Of a stretch of 64,000 bases of DNA, positions 29,002 to 37,746 are shown piece after piece. Origin of the DNA: Flagellimonas nanhaiensis (lineage in GTDB: Bacteria; Bacteroidota; Bacteroidia; Flavobacteriales; Flavobacteriaceae); contig NZ_QTJX01000005.1 in NCBI RefSeq assembly GCF_003382275.1, positions 62,001 to 126,000 on the forward strand, in the 5' to 3' direction. The stretch's first letter is position 1; each line of letters begins with the position of its first letter. Made by a program: the position numbers and the translations under genes. Under the pieces are notes generated by a model. The model ran no database searches, was not told where the DNA came from, and saw only the letters and a program-made list of their open reading frames with translations.

Positions 29002-30168
29002 TTATCGATCTAAAAAAAGAAAACCGGTATATTCCAACTCAAGGTCATCGAGGGTAGCCAGATAATAGTAAACTCCCTCGGGCAAACCAATATCTTGGCT
29101 CATGATTAAGCTTCCAGTGTTGGAAACACCAGTGAACTCATCCACATAATTACTTTTTTCAAAAACTTTTTGACCAAAACGATTATAGATAAGCACGCTG
29201 TTGTTCGGCGAATCAGATAAACCTTCAATGACCAAAAAGTCGTTGAGTCCATCATTATTAGGACTTATGTAGTAGTTGCCCAAAGTTGGGTTATTGACCG
29301 CAAAAGTATCCTTGGGTAATGGAACGGTACCAAAAGTGATGGCGGCATAGTCACTTGGAGTAAATGTTTGAGAGGTTATAAACCCTTGGTTGAGGTCACC
29401 ACCTTGACTTGTATTCCCAATAACCTCCCATCGATTTGAAGATTTACTCCATCCAACTACTAAAATGGACTCAAAAGTGGCATTGGGAATAAGTGATAAT
29501 GCACTACGTTGGTTCCAGCTGATGGTCACGGTAGCAGGAACACTGCTTTGCAGAACCCAAAATTCCCTATTGGATACAGTTCCAATTTCCCTTGATTTTT
29601 CATTTATATTGAAGCTTTCCAAAATTGATGAAGGATTGGAGGGATTTTCAAAGAAATAAGCACAAATGGCCAAAGAAGAATTGGCTTCTGAATCTATCAT
29701 AAGAGGACGTAATTGATCTTGGTCCCCAACAGGAAAAGAGAAAAAACTTCGGTCCATTATGGCAGCAAACCCCGTTACCTTAGATGTATCATTCTCGCCG
29801 GTAAAAAAACCTTGGTCCGAAAAATTGAGAAAGATGGTCTCATCATTTTTTGGGGTAAGTATATTGCCGTCGATGAAATTTACATTGCTACTTACGTTAA
29901 TGGAATTCTGTAAAAATAGGTTGCTGGTTGTCATTATCTCCAAATCTTGAAAGTCTGGGGGGATACTTCCTTGTACCTGTAATACATTGTTTCCGTAAAA
30001 ACCAGCCAGACCTTGATTTTGGTCAAAGGCAGCGTCATTGATCAAATTGGTGTGGAATCCTATGTTGCCTCCATTATGGATACGAATAGCTCCACTACCG
30101 TTGTACAGACCTTGTTGGGCTTGAACGATAAGGGAAAACAGAAATAGTATGTAGAGGAGGTTTTTCAT
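29002..30168 (-). CDS. exported protein with gliding-motility-associated C-terminal (CHU_C) domain, T9SS type B cargo
   Basis: 388 residues from the ATG at 30168, which overlaps the upstream stop by one base (TAATG). A signal peptide (MKNLLYILFLFSLIVQAQ) starts the protein. The last 90 or so residues form the CHU_C sorting domain: NNDGLNDFLVIEGL, NNSVLIYNRFGQKVFEK and GVYYYLATL. Such domains direct export through T9SS to the cell surface. The middle part is beta-rich without a recognised catalytic motif. It is coupled to the repeat protein gene upstream, so the two probably build one surface structure. Confidence 0.9.
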   Translation of the reverse strand: MKNLLYILFLFSLIVQAQQGLYNGSGAIRIHNGGNIGFHTNLINDAAFDQNQGLAGFYGNNVLQVQGSIPPDFQDLEIMTTSNLFLQNSINVSSNVNFIDGNILTPKNDETIFLNFSDQGFFTGENDTSKVTGFAAIMDRSFFSFPVGDQDQLRPLMIDSEANSSLAICAYFFENPSNPSSILESFNINEKSREIGTVSNREFWVLQSSVPATVTISWNQRSALSLIPNATFESILVVGWSKSSNRWEVIGNTSQGGDLNQGFITSQTFTPSDYAAITFGTVPLPKDTFAVNNPTLGNYYISPNNDGLNDFLVIEGLSDSPNNSVLIYNRFGQKVFEKSNYVDEFTGVSNTGSLIMSQDIGLPEGVYYYLATLDDLELEYTGFLFLDR

Positions 30169-32072
30169 TAGTTGATTTGCTGCCAAGTAGCTCCGTCACT
30201 CTGTATGGTAATTGTCGTGTTGTTGTTGATGGTTGTTTGAGTTGTATTCAGAAGATCTTGATAACTACCTGTGTTAACAAGTCCTCCAGATATATTTTTA
30301 ATAATGTAAATCCTTCCGGTATTAGCACCGCCTGCGACTGGAAATCCTAAATTGCTTATACCAGCATTTAATAAAACAGTATAGTGTGAATTGTCTAGAG
30401 TGTCATCAGTGACAAGAGATGTAATCGGTTTTATAGCCAGATTTACAGTGGTTGCGTCTGCAGAAAGAGCCAGTGTATTTCCGGTCAGTGTAAGGTCTTG
30501 TATCTCGTTGGTGTCGTCGTTGACATAGGGCGTGAGGTCCACCTGGTTGCCCGGTGTTGCGGGGTTGCTCAGGGTCAGGATGTTGCTGGCGTCCACACCG
30601 ATGTCGGAGAGCTCGTTGGTGTCGTCGTTGACATAGGGCGTGAGGTCCACCTGGTTGCCCGGTGTTGCGGGGTTGCTCAGGGTCAGGATGTTGCTGGCGT
30701 CCACACCGATGTCGGAGAGCTCGTTGGTGTCGTCGTTGACATAGGGCGTGAGGTCCACCTGGTTGCCCGGTGTTGCGGGGTTGCTCAGGGTCAGGATGTT
30801 ACTGGCGTCCACACCGATGTCGGAGAGCTCGTTGGTGTCGTCGTTGACATAGGGCGTGAGGTCCACCTGGTTGCCCGGTGTTGCGGGGTTGCTCAGGGTC
30901 AGGATGTTGCTGGCGTCCACACCGATGTCGGAGAGCTCGTTGGTGTCGTCGTTGACATAGGGCGTGAGGTCCACCTGGTTGCCCGGTGTTGCGGGGTTGC
31001 TCAGGGTCAGGATGTTGCTGGCATCCACACCGATGTCAGACAGCTCGTTTTCTGGATCCCCATCAACCTCTGTTATGTTTAAAGCTGTTTCATTGATCAA
31101 AACCCAGTTGGTTCCATCCCACTGCATTAGTTCTCCCGGATTGATTCCATTTTCCAGTTTTACCCTGGTTACAGCATCATCCACAATTTGGTTTGTTCCC
31201 ACGGAACCTAATCCCATTTTAATTATAGTTATGGCATCATCCGCTATATCTTGGGTATCTACTTGGCCATCTTCAATCTTGGCAGAGTTAATGGCATTGT
31301 CTGAAATGTCATTCGTGCTCACTTCACCATCCAAAATTTTATCCGTAGTAACAGCGTTAGGGGCCAATTCATCATTTCCTATCCCTCCGTCTAATACATC
31401 AAGGGTAAAAGGATCAATATCGGAGCCAGCTCCAAAGCGTTCTAAAGAACCCCCTAGCCGGGCATCCAATATTTCGTTTCCAACAATGCTATCTTTTTCG
31501 GTAATATCAATTACACTTTCATTTTCCAAAACCCATTGAGCGCCATTCCATTTCAATAGATCCCCAGTGTTTCCTCCTCTAGCTAACTTGTCAAAAGTAA
31601 CTGTGGAATCCTGAAGTTGTAGGCCGGTAATGGACCCTTGTTGGATTTCACTGGCACCATTGATAGAGGTGTCCACAATATTCTCGCCGGTAATCTGGTT
31701 GACTTCAAAATTATAGTTGGTATCGGTCTGTGTGACCACTACCGTACTATCTCTGGAAAATAGATTGAACACAGCATTGGTACTTACCGTAAAAGAATTG
31801 TCAAATGCTTCGCAGATATTGATCCAACTCGTACCGTCATAATAATGAAGACAGTCTTGGTCTGTATTATAGACTATTGCTCCTCTCAAAGGGGAAAGGC
31901 TGCCCATTTGTGCATCTGTAAGACGTGTGATTACCAATACACGTGAAGTACTTTCCAGTTCTAAAACAGAAGTTGGGTCAATGTTTTGAGGATTGTCACC
32001 AATTTTAATCTGCCCGCTAAGGGTGTTGATCATAAGTAGGCCAATGATCACAAAAATTATTTGTGTTTTCAC
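30168..32072 (-). CDS. exported repeat protein with five near-identical 36-residue repeats
   Basis: 634 residues, GTG start, signal peptide about 1-20 (LLMINTLSGQ). The N-terminal part has the segment ITRLTDAQMGSLSPLRGAIVYNT seen (in two halves) in flavobacterial surface and tail-fibre-like proteins. Next come degenerate repeats (DGEVSTNDISDNAINSAKIE, DGQVDTQDIADDAI), then five copies of NELSDIGVDASNILTLSNPA plus TPGNQVDLTPYVNDDT, and a short beta-rich C-terminus (NTGRIYIIKNISG). No T9SS sorting domain is seen. Stop and start overlap with the CHU_C gene. It is likely a fibrous surface protein; the function is unknown. Confidence 0.8.
   Translation of the reverse strand: MKTQIIFVIIGLLMINTLSGQIKIGDNPQNIDPTSVLELESTSRVLVITRLTDAQMGSLSPLRGAIVYNTDQDCLHYYDGTSWINICEAFDNSFTVSTNAVFNLFSRDSTVVVTQTDTNYNFEVNQITGENIVDTSINGASEIQQGSITGLQLQDSTVTFDKLARGGNTGDLLKWNGAQWVLENESVIDITEKDSIVGNEILDARLGGSLERFGAGSDIDPFTLDVLDGGIGNDELAPNAVTTDKILDGEVSTNDISDNAINSAKIEDGQVDTQDIADDAITIIKMGLGSVGTNQIVDDAVTRVKLENGINPGELMQWDGTNWVLINETALNITEVDGDPENELSDIGVDASNILTLSNPATPGNQVDLTPYVNDDTNELSDIGVDASNILTLSNPATPGNQVDLTPYVNDDTNELSDIGVDASNILTLSNPATPGNQVDLTPYVNDDTNELSDIGVDASNILTLSNPATPGNQVDLTPYVNDDTNELSDIGVDASNILTLSNPATPGNQVDLTPYVNDDTNEIQDLTLTGNTLALSADATTVNLAIKPITSLVTDDTLDNSHYTVLLNAGISNLGFPVAGGANTGRIYIIKNISGGLVNTGSYQDLLNTTQTTINNNTTITIQSDGATWQQIN
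30510..31049 (-). repeat. five tandem 108-bp repeats inside a surface protein gene
   Basis: Five consecutive 108-base units, each encoding 36 residues (NELSDIG...VNDDT). The units differ by only a few silent bases (for example around 30799 and in the 31021-31040 unit). One unit counts to about 62% GC (67 of 108), well above the flanking genes. The pattern points to recent expansion or gene conversion. Confidence 0.95.
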
Positions 32073-32095
32073 AGTGTTTGTTATTTGAGGATTTA

Positions 32096-32103
32096 CAAAC
32101 GTA
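32096..32103 (-). promoter_or_regulatory. -7 box for the repeat protein/CHU_C operon
   Basis: TACGTTTG (TAnnTTTG) 24 bases upstream of the GTG start. Confidence 0.45.
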
Positions 32104-32287
32104 AGGGCAAATCTAATCTTATGGGGGGATTATTCTAATTATTACCGTCAAAATACGAAGTTCAAGGGTGAACGGAACGTACCTTTGGTATTGGTAATTT
32201 TATAGAATTAACAAAAGTTTAGAACTGGTTTATTTTTTTATATACCCTTCAAAGGTTTTCTTTACCTTGGGCTAAAGGTCAATTTGT

Positions 32288-33028
32288 ATGAGAAACACGA
32301 TTGCGATACTGTTTTTTTTGATGTTTACTGGAATCTCTTTGGCGCAAGATGGCCGTCAAATACTAAGGGGCAAGGTACTGTACCGAAGCTCCAATGTGCC
32401 CAATGAAAATGTAATTAATTCTACCACAGGAGTGGCCACCATAACCAATGATGACGGTGAGTTTGCCATTTTAGTAAGATTGGGAGACCAATTGGTGTTT
32501 ACGGCAGTAAATTATCAGTTGGAAGTGGTTACAATATCAGCGGAGATTTTAAGAAACAATCGTTTGGTGGTGGAAGTCACTGAAAAGATCAGGGAATTGG
32601 ACGAAGTGGTGGTTACCCCAGAAAACCAGGAGCGATTTCTTCAAGTGAAAAATGAGGATTTTAAAGAATTTGAATATGAAATCGATCGTAGCACTGAGGT
32701 TGAGAACGTAGCAGAATCGCGCACTATTCGAGGAATGCGAGATGGGTTGAACTTTGTGAATATTTTCAAGGCACTCTTCAAGCCTAGCACAACTGAAGGA
32801 CAAGAAAGGCCAGCGCTAAAGGTAAGTGAGGTATTGCGCCATGTTTATGATGATGAGTTTTTTGTGGCGGATTTGCGATTGCCTCAGGACAAGATTGATG
32901 CATTCTTGCTGTATTGCGATGATAAAATTCCATCACAAACCTTATTGCGCAAGGAAAATGAGTTCCAGCTCATAGATTTCTTGGTAACCCAGAGCAAAGC
33001 TTATCTGACCACGTTGAATGAAGAATAG
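32288..33028 (+). CDS. exported CarboxypepD_reg-like protein, first paralogue
   Basis: 246 residues. Signal peptide 1-19 (ending SLAQ), then a carboxypeptidase-regulatory-like beta domain as at the N-terminus of TonB-dependent receptors: LRGKVLYRSSNVPNENVIN, TNDDGEFAILVRLGDQLVF and IRELDEVVVTPE (about 26-112). The C-terminal half (about 130-246) is helical with RLPQDKIDAFLLYCDDKI. There is no receptor barrel, so the domain is used on its own. It overlaps the second paralogue by 11 bases. The function is unknown; it is probably periplasmic. Confidence 0.8.
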   Translation: MRNTIAILFFLMFTGISLAQDGRQILRGKVLYRSSNVPNENVINSTTGVATITNDDGEFAILVRLGDQLVFTAVNYQLEVVTISAEILRNNRLVVEVTEKIRELDEVVVTPENQERFLQVKNEDFKEFEYEIDRSTEVENVAESRTIRGMRDGLNFVNIFKALFKPSTTEGQERPALKVSEVLRHVYDDEFFVADLRLPQDKIDAFLLYCDDKIPSQTLLRKENEFQLIDFLVTQSKAYLTTLNEE

Positions 33029-33815
33029 ATTTCTTTTTCCATTTCTTTTAATATTGGTTTTCAATGCTGCTGCCCAGCAAGATGAGCTCAAGGACCTAAA
33101 CGGTAGGGTTGTTGCAGAAGGCAGGGATGTAGTAGGGGTTGTGATACAGAATATTTCTTCTAAAAAGGCTGTGATTACCGATGTGAACGGAAATTTTTCC
33201 ATTCAGGTCCAGCTTAATGATACATTGGCATTTTCGGCGGTGCATTTTAAAAGGAAGATGCTGCCTGTAAATGAGGTGATCTTCAACACAAATTTTATCA
33301 CGGTACCCTTGGAAGAATTTGTAAATGAACTCAGAGAAGTAGTGGTCCAGCCTTATAATCTATCAGGGGATTTAAACCAAGATGTGTCCAATCTTGACCT
33401 TCCAAAAGATGTTGGGGCCGAAGCTTTGGGGCTTCCAAATGCAAATGTTAAAGTAATCACACAAAGTGAACGGAAATTACAAGAAGCATCATCCGGTATG
33501 TATTCTCTCAGTCGTCCTTTGGCTGTTGGACTAAACCCGATAATCAATGCTATAACCGGCCGTACCAAAATGTTGAAGAATAGGGTAAAAGTGGATGAAA
33601 AATATGCGCGGACCCAACGTGTCCAGGATTTTTATGTGGACTCTCTTTTTGTGGCCACGCTAAAAATTCCTTTGGAAAAAGTGGATGATTTTATGTACTT
33701 CTGTGAGGTGGATGAAGAATTTCAAGAGGTGGTTGATTCAAAGGACAAGTTGCTGATATGGGATTTTATGGTGTTAAAAAGCCGGGCCTATAGGGAAAAC
33801 AACAAATTGGATTAG
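33018..33815 (+). CDS. exported CarboxypepD_reg-like protein, second paralogue
   Basis: 265 residues with a signal peptide (about 1-19, FNAAAQQ). Same plan as the preceding gene: LNGRVVAEGRDVVGVVIQNI, TDVNGNFSIQVQLNDTLAF, VNELREVVVQPY, then a C-terminal helical part with LKIPLEKVDDFMYFCEVDE, parallel to LRLPQDKIDAFLLYCDDK in its neighbour. The middle has a Pro/Gly-rich link (SRPLAVGLNPIINAITGRT). The pair arose by duplication and is translationally coupled. The conserved C-terminal half is not one I recognise. Confidence 0.8.
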   Translation: MKNRFLFPFLLILVFNAAAQQDELKDLNGRVVAEGRDVVGVVIQNISSKKAVITDVNGNFSIQVQLNDTLAFSAVHFKRKMLPVNEVIFNTNFITVPLEEFVNELREVVVQPYNLSGDLNQDVSNLDLPKDVGAEALGLPNANVKVITQSERKLQEASSGMYSLSRPLAVGLNPIINAITGRTKMLKNRVKVDEKYARTQRVQDFYVDSLFVATLKIPLEKVDDFMYFCEVDEEFQEVVDSKDKLLIWDFMVLKSRAYRENNKLD

Positions 33816-33902
33816 TCTTTTCTTTGGCATACAGTTTGCCATAGATTCCATGGGAATTATAGAGAGCAAAAATTCCTATAAAAATGTAACATAATTCTGA
33901 TT

Positions 33903-34430
33903 ATGAAGTCTATTATTACAATGTACGAGAAAAAAACACTGGGAACACTGTTGCTGGCAGTTATATTGATGTCTTTTGCTACGGCACATAAATTCTACGT
34001 AAGTGTGACCAATATGGTTTATTCCGAAAAAGATTCTGCGTTTCAGATAACGAGTAGAATTTTCATTGATGATTTGGACGATGTCCTAAAGGAACGTTAT
34101 GGCATTGAGGCAGAATTGGCCACTCCCGGAGAGGCAAGTATTGCGGATGCCTATATTGAAAAATATTTTAATGCAAAGTTTTCTATAGAACTCAATGGTG
34201 AAACAGCCAAATATTCTTTTTTGGGGAAACGCTATGACAATGATGTGGTCGTATGTTATTTGGAGTTGCCCAATGTTAATCTTTCAGAGGTGAAAACCAT
34301 CGCAGTACAAAATGAAATTCTTACCGATATGTTCGAAGAACAACAAAACATTGTCCATTTTAAATGGAAAGATCAAAAAAAGAGTTTTGTGTTGATTCGG
34401 GAGAATAATAAAGGAATGTTAAACTTGTAA
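33903..34430 (+). CDS. DUF6702 family exported protein
   Basis: 175 residues. A signal-peptide-like N-terminus (LGTLLLAVILMSFATA) is followed at once by HKFYVSVTNMVYSEKDSAFQ, the hallmark of the family now called DUF6702. Later ISSRIFIDDLDDVL-like and FLGKRYDNDVVVCYLELPN segments occur. Family genes regularly sit just upstream of an M1 peptidase gene in flavobacteria, as here (61 bases). The function is unknown. An internal ATG at codon 7 is an alternative start. Confidence 0.75.
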   Translation: MKSIITMYEKKTLGTLLLAVILMSFATAHKFYVSVTNMVYSEKDSAFQITSRIFIDDLDDVLKERYGIEAELATPGEASIADAYIEKYFNAKFSIELNGETAKYSFLGKRYDNDVVVCYLELPNVNLSEVKTIAVQNEILTDMFEEQQNIVHFKWKDQKKSFVLIRENNKGMLNL

Positions 34431-34491
34431 CGTATTGTTAACAATTGGTTAAAAAAGAGCTATTTTACCACGTTTTAAAATCAAATAGAAA

Positions 34492-36804
34492 ATGAACAGA
34501 ATCAAGTACTTTTTTGCTTCTGCGTTGTTCCTGATAGGAGCTATGGCCATAGCGCAAGAAGAAGGGGAAGCTAAACCCGAAAGAGAACCAGGCCATTACA
34601 ACCAGAGCAAATTTAAACAGTTGTACGAAGAGTTTTCTACTCCCAATACTTACAGGTCGGCTTCCGGTGCTCCCGGACCAGATTATTACCAACAGCAGGC
34701 AGATTACGTGATGGATATTGAGTTGGATGATAAAAATGCAAAGATCTATGGGGAAGAAACCATTACATATCATAATAATTCTCCGGATGATTTGGAATTC
34801 TTGTGGGTACAGCTAGATCAAAATGTCCGGGCAAAGGACTCTAAATCTCCCCTAAGAAATGGAAATGGGGTGAACATTGCTTACACAGCTGGTAATTTTA
34901 CCCAAACCTATATCACTGAGCCTTTTGATGGTGGTTTCAATATCGAATTTGTAAAGGATGCCAATGGTAGACCATTATCTTACACCATTAATCAGACCAT
35001 GATGCGGGTAAATATACCCCAGGCCCTTAAAAGTGGTGAAAAAGTATCTTTCTCCATTAAATGGTGGTACAACATACCTGATCATACCGTAAACAGGGCT
35101 AGGTCAGGATTTGAATATTTTGCTAAAGATGGCAACCGTGCCTACGTAATAGCACAGTTTTTCCCAAGAATGGCTGTCTATAGCGATGTGGAAGGATGGC
35201 AAAACCATCAATTTTGGGGAAGTGGTGAGTTCGCCCTTCCATTTGGAAATTACGATGTGAACATCACCGTACCAGCAGACCATGTATTGGATGCCACCGG
35301 TGTTTTACAGAACAGGGACGAGGTTTTCTCCAAAGAGATGATGAAACGCTACAAAGCAGCGAAAAAATCTTATGACAAACCTGTGGTTATTGTAACCCAG
35401 GCTGAAGCTGAGGCAGCGGAAAAAGGCTTTTCTGAAAAGAAAAAAACCTGGAAATTCAAGGCTACTAATGTACGTGACTACGGATTTGCTACTTCCAGAA
35501 AATTTGTTTGGGATATGCAGGCCGTTAAGATTGGAGGAAAAGACGTAATGGCTGTTTCTCTATATCCAAAAGAAGGTAACCCACTCTGGGAAGAGCAGTC
35601 TACCAAAGCTGTGGTACAAACCTTGAAAACATATTCAAAACATACTTTTGATTACCCATATCACAAGGCGATTTCCGTCCATGCCAAAAACCAGGGGATG
35701 GAATACCCAATGATTTGCTGGAACTATGGTCGTCCAAACGAAGATGGAACCTATTCAGACAGAACCAAGTATGGAATGATCAGTGTAATTATCCATGAGG
35801 TAGGCCATAACTTCTTCCCTATGATCGTAAATTCCGATGAGCGTCAATGGGGATGGATGGACGAAGGTCTGGATACTTTCATGCAATATTTGGCAGAGCA
35901 AGAGTTTGGAAGGAACAATCCAGATGTGATTGCACCAAATGAAAAATACCCTTCTCGAAGAGGAGAGGCGGCCAAGATAGTCCCATACATGGGTGGAGAT
36001 CAAAGCCATATTTCGCCAATAATGTCCAATCCAGAGAATGTATATCAGTTAGGACCTAATGCCTATGGAAAGCCGGCAACAGCGTTGAACATACTTAGGG
36101 AGACCATCATGGGGCCAGAACTTTTCGATCATGCCTTTAAAACATACGCACAACGTTGGAAATTTAAGCACCCAACCCCAGAGGATTTCTTCCGTACCAT
36201 GGAAGATGCATCTGCGGTGGATTTGGATTGGTTCTGGAGAAGCTGGTTCTATACCACGGATTATGTGGATATAGGGGTCAAAGGTGTTAAAAAATACTAT
36301 GTCACCAACGAGCCTACTGCAGAGATGAAAAAATACATGGAAGATCGTAATCTTTCAGAGTCAGATTTCCCTCCTTTGGTTTATTTGGCGGAAGAGGACA
36401 GCGACGATTTTATGCCAGAACTTAAAGGCAAGTCACCTACAGAGACATCACAAAACTTGAAAGAGTTTATGATGGACAATATGACCGAAGCAGAAAGAAC
36501 TCAGGTAAAAGAACCTAAGTACTTTTATGAGATTACCTTTGACAAGCCAGGCGGTATTCCAATGCCTTTGATCGTGGAGTACACCTATGCCGATGGAACA
36601 ACGGAAAGTGTTACCTATCCACCAGAAATATGGAGAAAAAATGATGATGAGGTCAGAAGAGTGATTTCTTCCCAAAAGGAGTTGGTAGGAATCGTAATAG
36701 ATCCAAAACTGGAAACAGCGGATATTGATACTACCAATAATGCTTGGCCTAAGAAAGAGGAGAAGTCGGACTTCGAGAACTTCAAGGAAAACATTAAAGG
36801 ATAG
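34492..36804 (+). CDS. M1 family zinc metallopeptidase
   Basis: 770 residues with a signal peptide (1-21, AMAIAQ), so exported. The zinc-binding HEVGH (435-439) with Glu458 in MDEGLDTF gives the gluzincin HExxH-x18-E pattern. The substrate-binding GMEYP motif appears as QGMEYPMICWNYG, a variant of GxMEN seen in Bacteroidota members. N-terminal beta domain: VMDIELDDKNAKIYGEETI. It probably digests peptides in the periplasm or outside the cell. A clear terminator follows. Confidence 0.93.
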   Translation: MNRIKYFFASALFLIGAMAIAQEEGEAKPEREPGHYNQSKFKQLYEEFSTPNTYRSASGAPGPDYYQQQADYVMDIELDDKNAKIYGEETITYHNNSPDDLEFLWVQLDQNVRAKDSKSPLRNGNGVNIAYTAGNFTQTYITEPFDGGFNIEFVKDANGRPLSYTINQTMMRVNIPQALKSGEKVSFSIKWWYNIPDHTVNRARSGFEYFAKDGNRAYVIAQFFPRMAVYSDVEGWQNHQFWGSGEFALPFGNYDVNITVPADHVLDATGVLQNRDEVFSKEMMKRYKAAKKSYDKPVVIVTQAEAEAAEKGFSEKKKTWKFKATNVRDYGFATSRKFVWDMQAVKIGGKDVMAVSLYPKEGNPLWEEQSTKAVVQTLKTYSKHTFDYPYHKAISVHAKNQGMEYPMICWNYGRPNEDGTYSDRTKYGMISVIIHEVGHNFFPMIVNSDERQWGWMDEGLDTFMQYLAEQEFGRNNPDVIAPNEKYPSRRGEAAKIVPYMGGDQSHISPIMSNPENVYQLGPNAYGKPATALNILRETIMGPELFDHAFKTYAQRWKFKHPTPEDFFRTMEDASAVDLDWFWRSWFYTTDYVDIGVKGVKKYYVTNEPTAEMKKYMEDRNLSESDFPPLVYLAEEDSDDFMPELKGKSPTETSQNLKEFMMDNMTEAERTQVKEPKYFYEITFDKPGGIPMPLIVEYTYADGTTESVTYPPEIWRKNDDEVRRVISSQKELVGIVIDPKLETADIDTTNNAWPKKEEKSDFENFKENIKG

Positions 36805-36831
36805 GACAATACCGTAAAACCTTTGTTAAAG

Positions 36832-36858
36832 GCCCTGTGATTTCACGGGGCTTTTTTT
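36832..36858 (+). terminator. intrinsic terminator after the M1 peptidase gene
   Basis: GCCCTGTGA (36832-36840) pairs with TCACGGGGC (36843-36851), one G-T pair, 2-base loop, followed by seven Ts. Confidence 0.85.
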
Positions 36859-36879
36859 ATTTTCCATATAAGTTCTCAT

Positions 36880-36887
36880 TATATTTG
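36880..36887 (+). promoter_or_regulatory. -7 box for tatA
   Basis: TATATTTG (TAnnTTTG) ends 4 bases before the ATG, so the message would have almost no leader. Confidence 0.45.
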
Positions 36888-36891
36888 TTTC

Positions 36892-37170
36892 ATGTATTTT
36901 CTATTCATCAGCGGTGCAGAAATCTTTTTCATCCTTTTTATTGTGGTGATGGTTTTTGGTGCCGATAAAATTCCCGGAATAGCCAAAGGTCTTGGTAAGG
37001 GCATGCGCCAACTTCGAGATGCCACCGACGACATAAAACGGGAAATCCAGAAAAGTGCCGAAAAACAGGGCATTGATACGGATTTTACAAAAGATATCCG
37101 AAAAGAGTTGGATGAGGTCAAGAAAAATGTAGATGAGGTTACGGGCGCCGTTAAACGAAGCACCAAATAA
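36892..37170 (+). CDS. tatA: Sec-independent protein translocase TatA/TatB-like subunit
   Basis: 92 residues: an N-terminal membrane helix (about 5-22, ISGAEIFFILFIVVMVFG), the hinge FGADKIPGIAKGLGKGMRQLRDA (a variant of the FGxxKLPexa TatA/B motif) and a long charged amphipathic C-terminal helix (DIKREIQ, KDIRKELDEVKKNVDEV). It forms the pore or recognition part of the twin-arginine pathway; the TatC partner is not in this window. The M15 peptidase at 28186 has a possible Tat signal. Three bases separate it from the PAP2 gene. Confidence 0.9.
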   Translation: MYFLFISGAEIFFILFIVVMVFGADKIPGIAKGLGKGMRQLRDATDDIKREIQKSAEKQGIDTDFTKDIRKELDEVKKNVDEVTGAVKRSTK

Positions 37171-37173
37171 TCC

Positions 37174-37746
37174 ATGTTACAAAAATTACTGGAATGGGAC
37201 CGAGAAACATTGATTTATCTCAATGGTCTGGGTGTTGAGACCTATGATACATTTTGGTCCATTATAACCAATATTGCCACCTGGATTCCACTTTTTGTAC
37301 TTTTCTTAGTGCTGTTGTTCAGAAAGTTTCCAAGGCAAGAGGCAGTTCTTAAGTTTCTAACATTGTCGGGTTTGATTGCCTTTATAACCTCTATCACGTT
37401 TCTCACCAAAACATTTATGGCGCGTCTACGTCCAAACAATTCAGAGGACATCAATGATCTCCTACGGATATTAAAAACACCAACAGACTATAGCTTCTTT
37501 TCAGGGCATGCCTCGAGCTCTCTGGCCATTACCATGTTAATGTACCTTTTCTTGCGTAAAAGAGTTTTTTGGGCTCCTTTGTTTTTTATTTGGCCTTTAC
37601 TGTTTTCTTACAGCCGCATTTATGTTGGGGTCCATTACCCAACTGACATCATGGTTGGAGCTTTGGTAGGAATAGCTTCGGCAATTTTTTTCTATTTCCT
37701 CTACAAACAGTTTATAGCACCCTACTCAATGTCAAACCATCCCTAA
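37174..37746 (+). CDS. PAP2 superfamily membrane phosphatase
   Basis: 190 residues with five to six hydrophobic segments. The three PAP2 motifs are present: K-x6-RP in KTFMARLRP (about 72-80), FSGHASS (about 112-118) and SRIYVGVHYPTD (about 147-158; Arg, His and Asp). It removes phosphate from lipid pyrophosphates or phosphatidic acid type substrates, as undecaprenyl-diphosphatase or lipid A phosphatase relatives do. It is probably co-transcribed with tatA, and its 3' end overlaps the convergent O-methyltransferase gene by 35 bases. Confidence 0.9.
   Translation: MLQKLLEWDRETLIYLNGLGVETYDTFWSIITNIATWIPLFVLFLVLLFRKFPRQEAVLKFLTLSGLIAFITSITFLTKTFMARLRPNNSEDINDLLRILKTPTDYSFFSGHASSSLAITMLMYLFLRKRVFWAPLFFIWPLLFSYSRIYVGVHYPTDIMVGALVGIASAIFFYFLYKQFIAPYSMSNHP

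Noticed and set aside
30498..31082. A 194-codon plus-strand reading frame with perfect internal repeats
   Set aside because: It is the antisense of the 108-bp repeats. A repeat whose length is a multiple of three keeps any stop-free frame open on the other strand; the product has no signal or domain, while the minus-strand protein has a signal peptide and clear layout.
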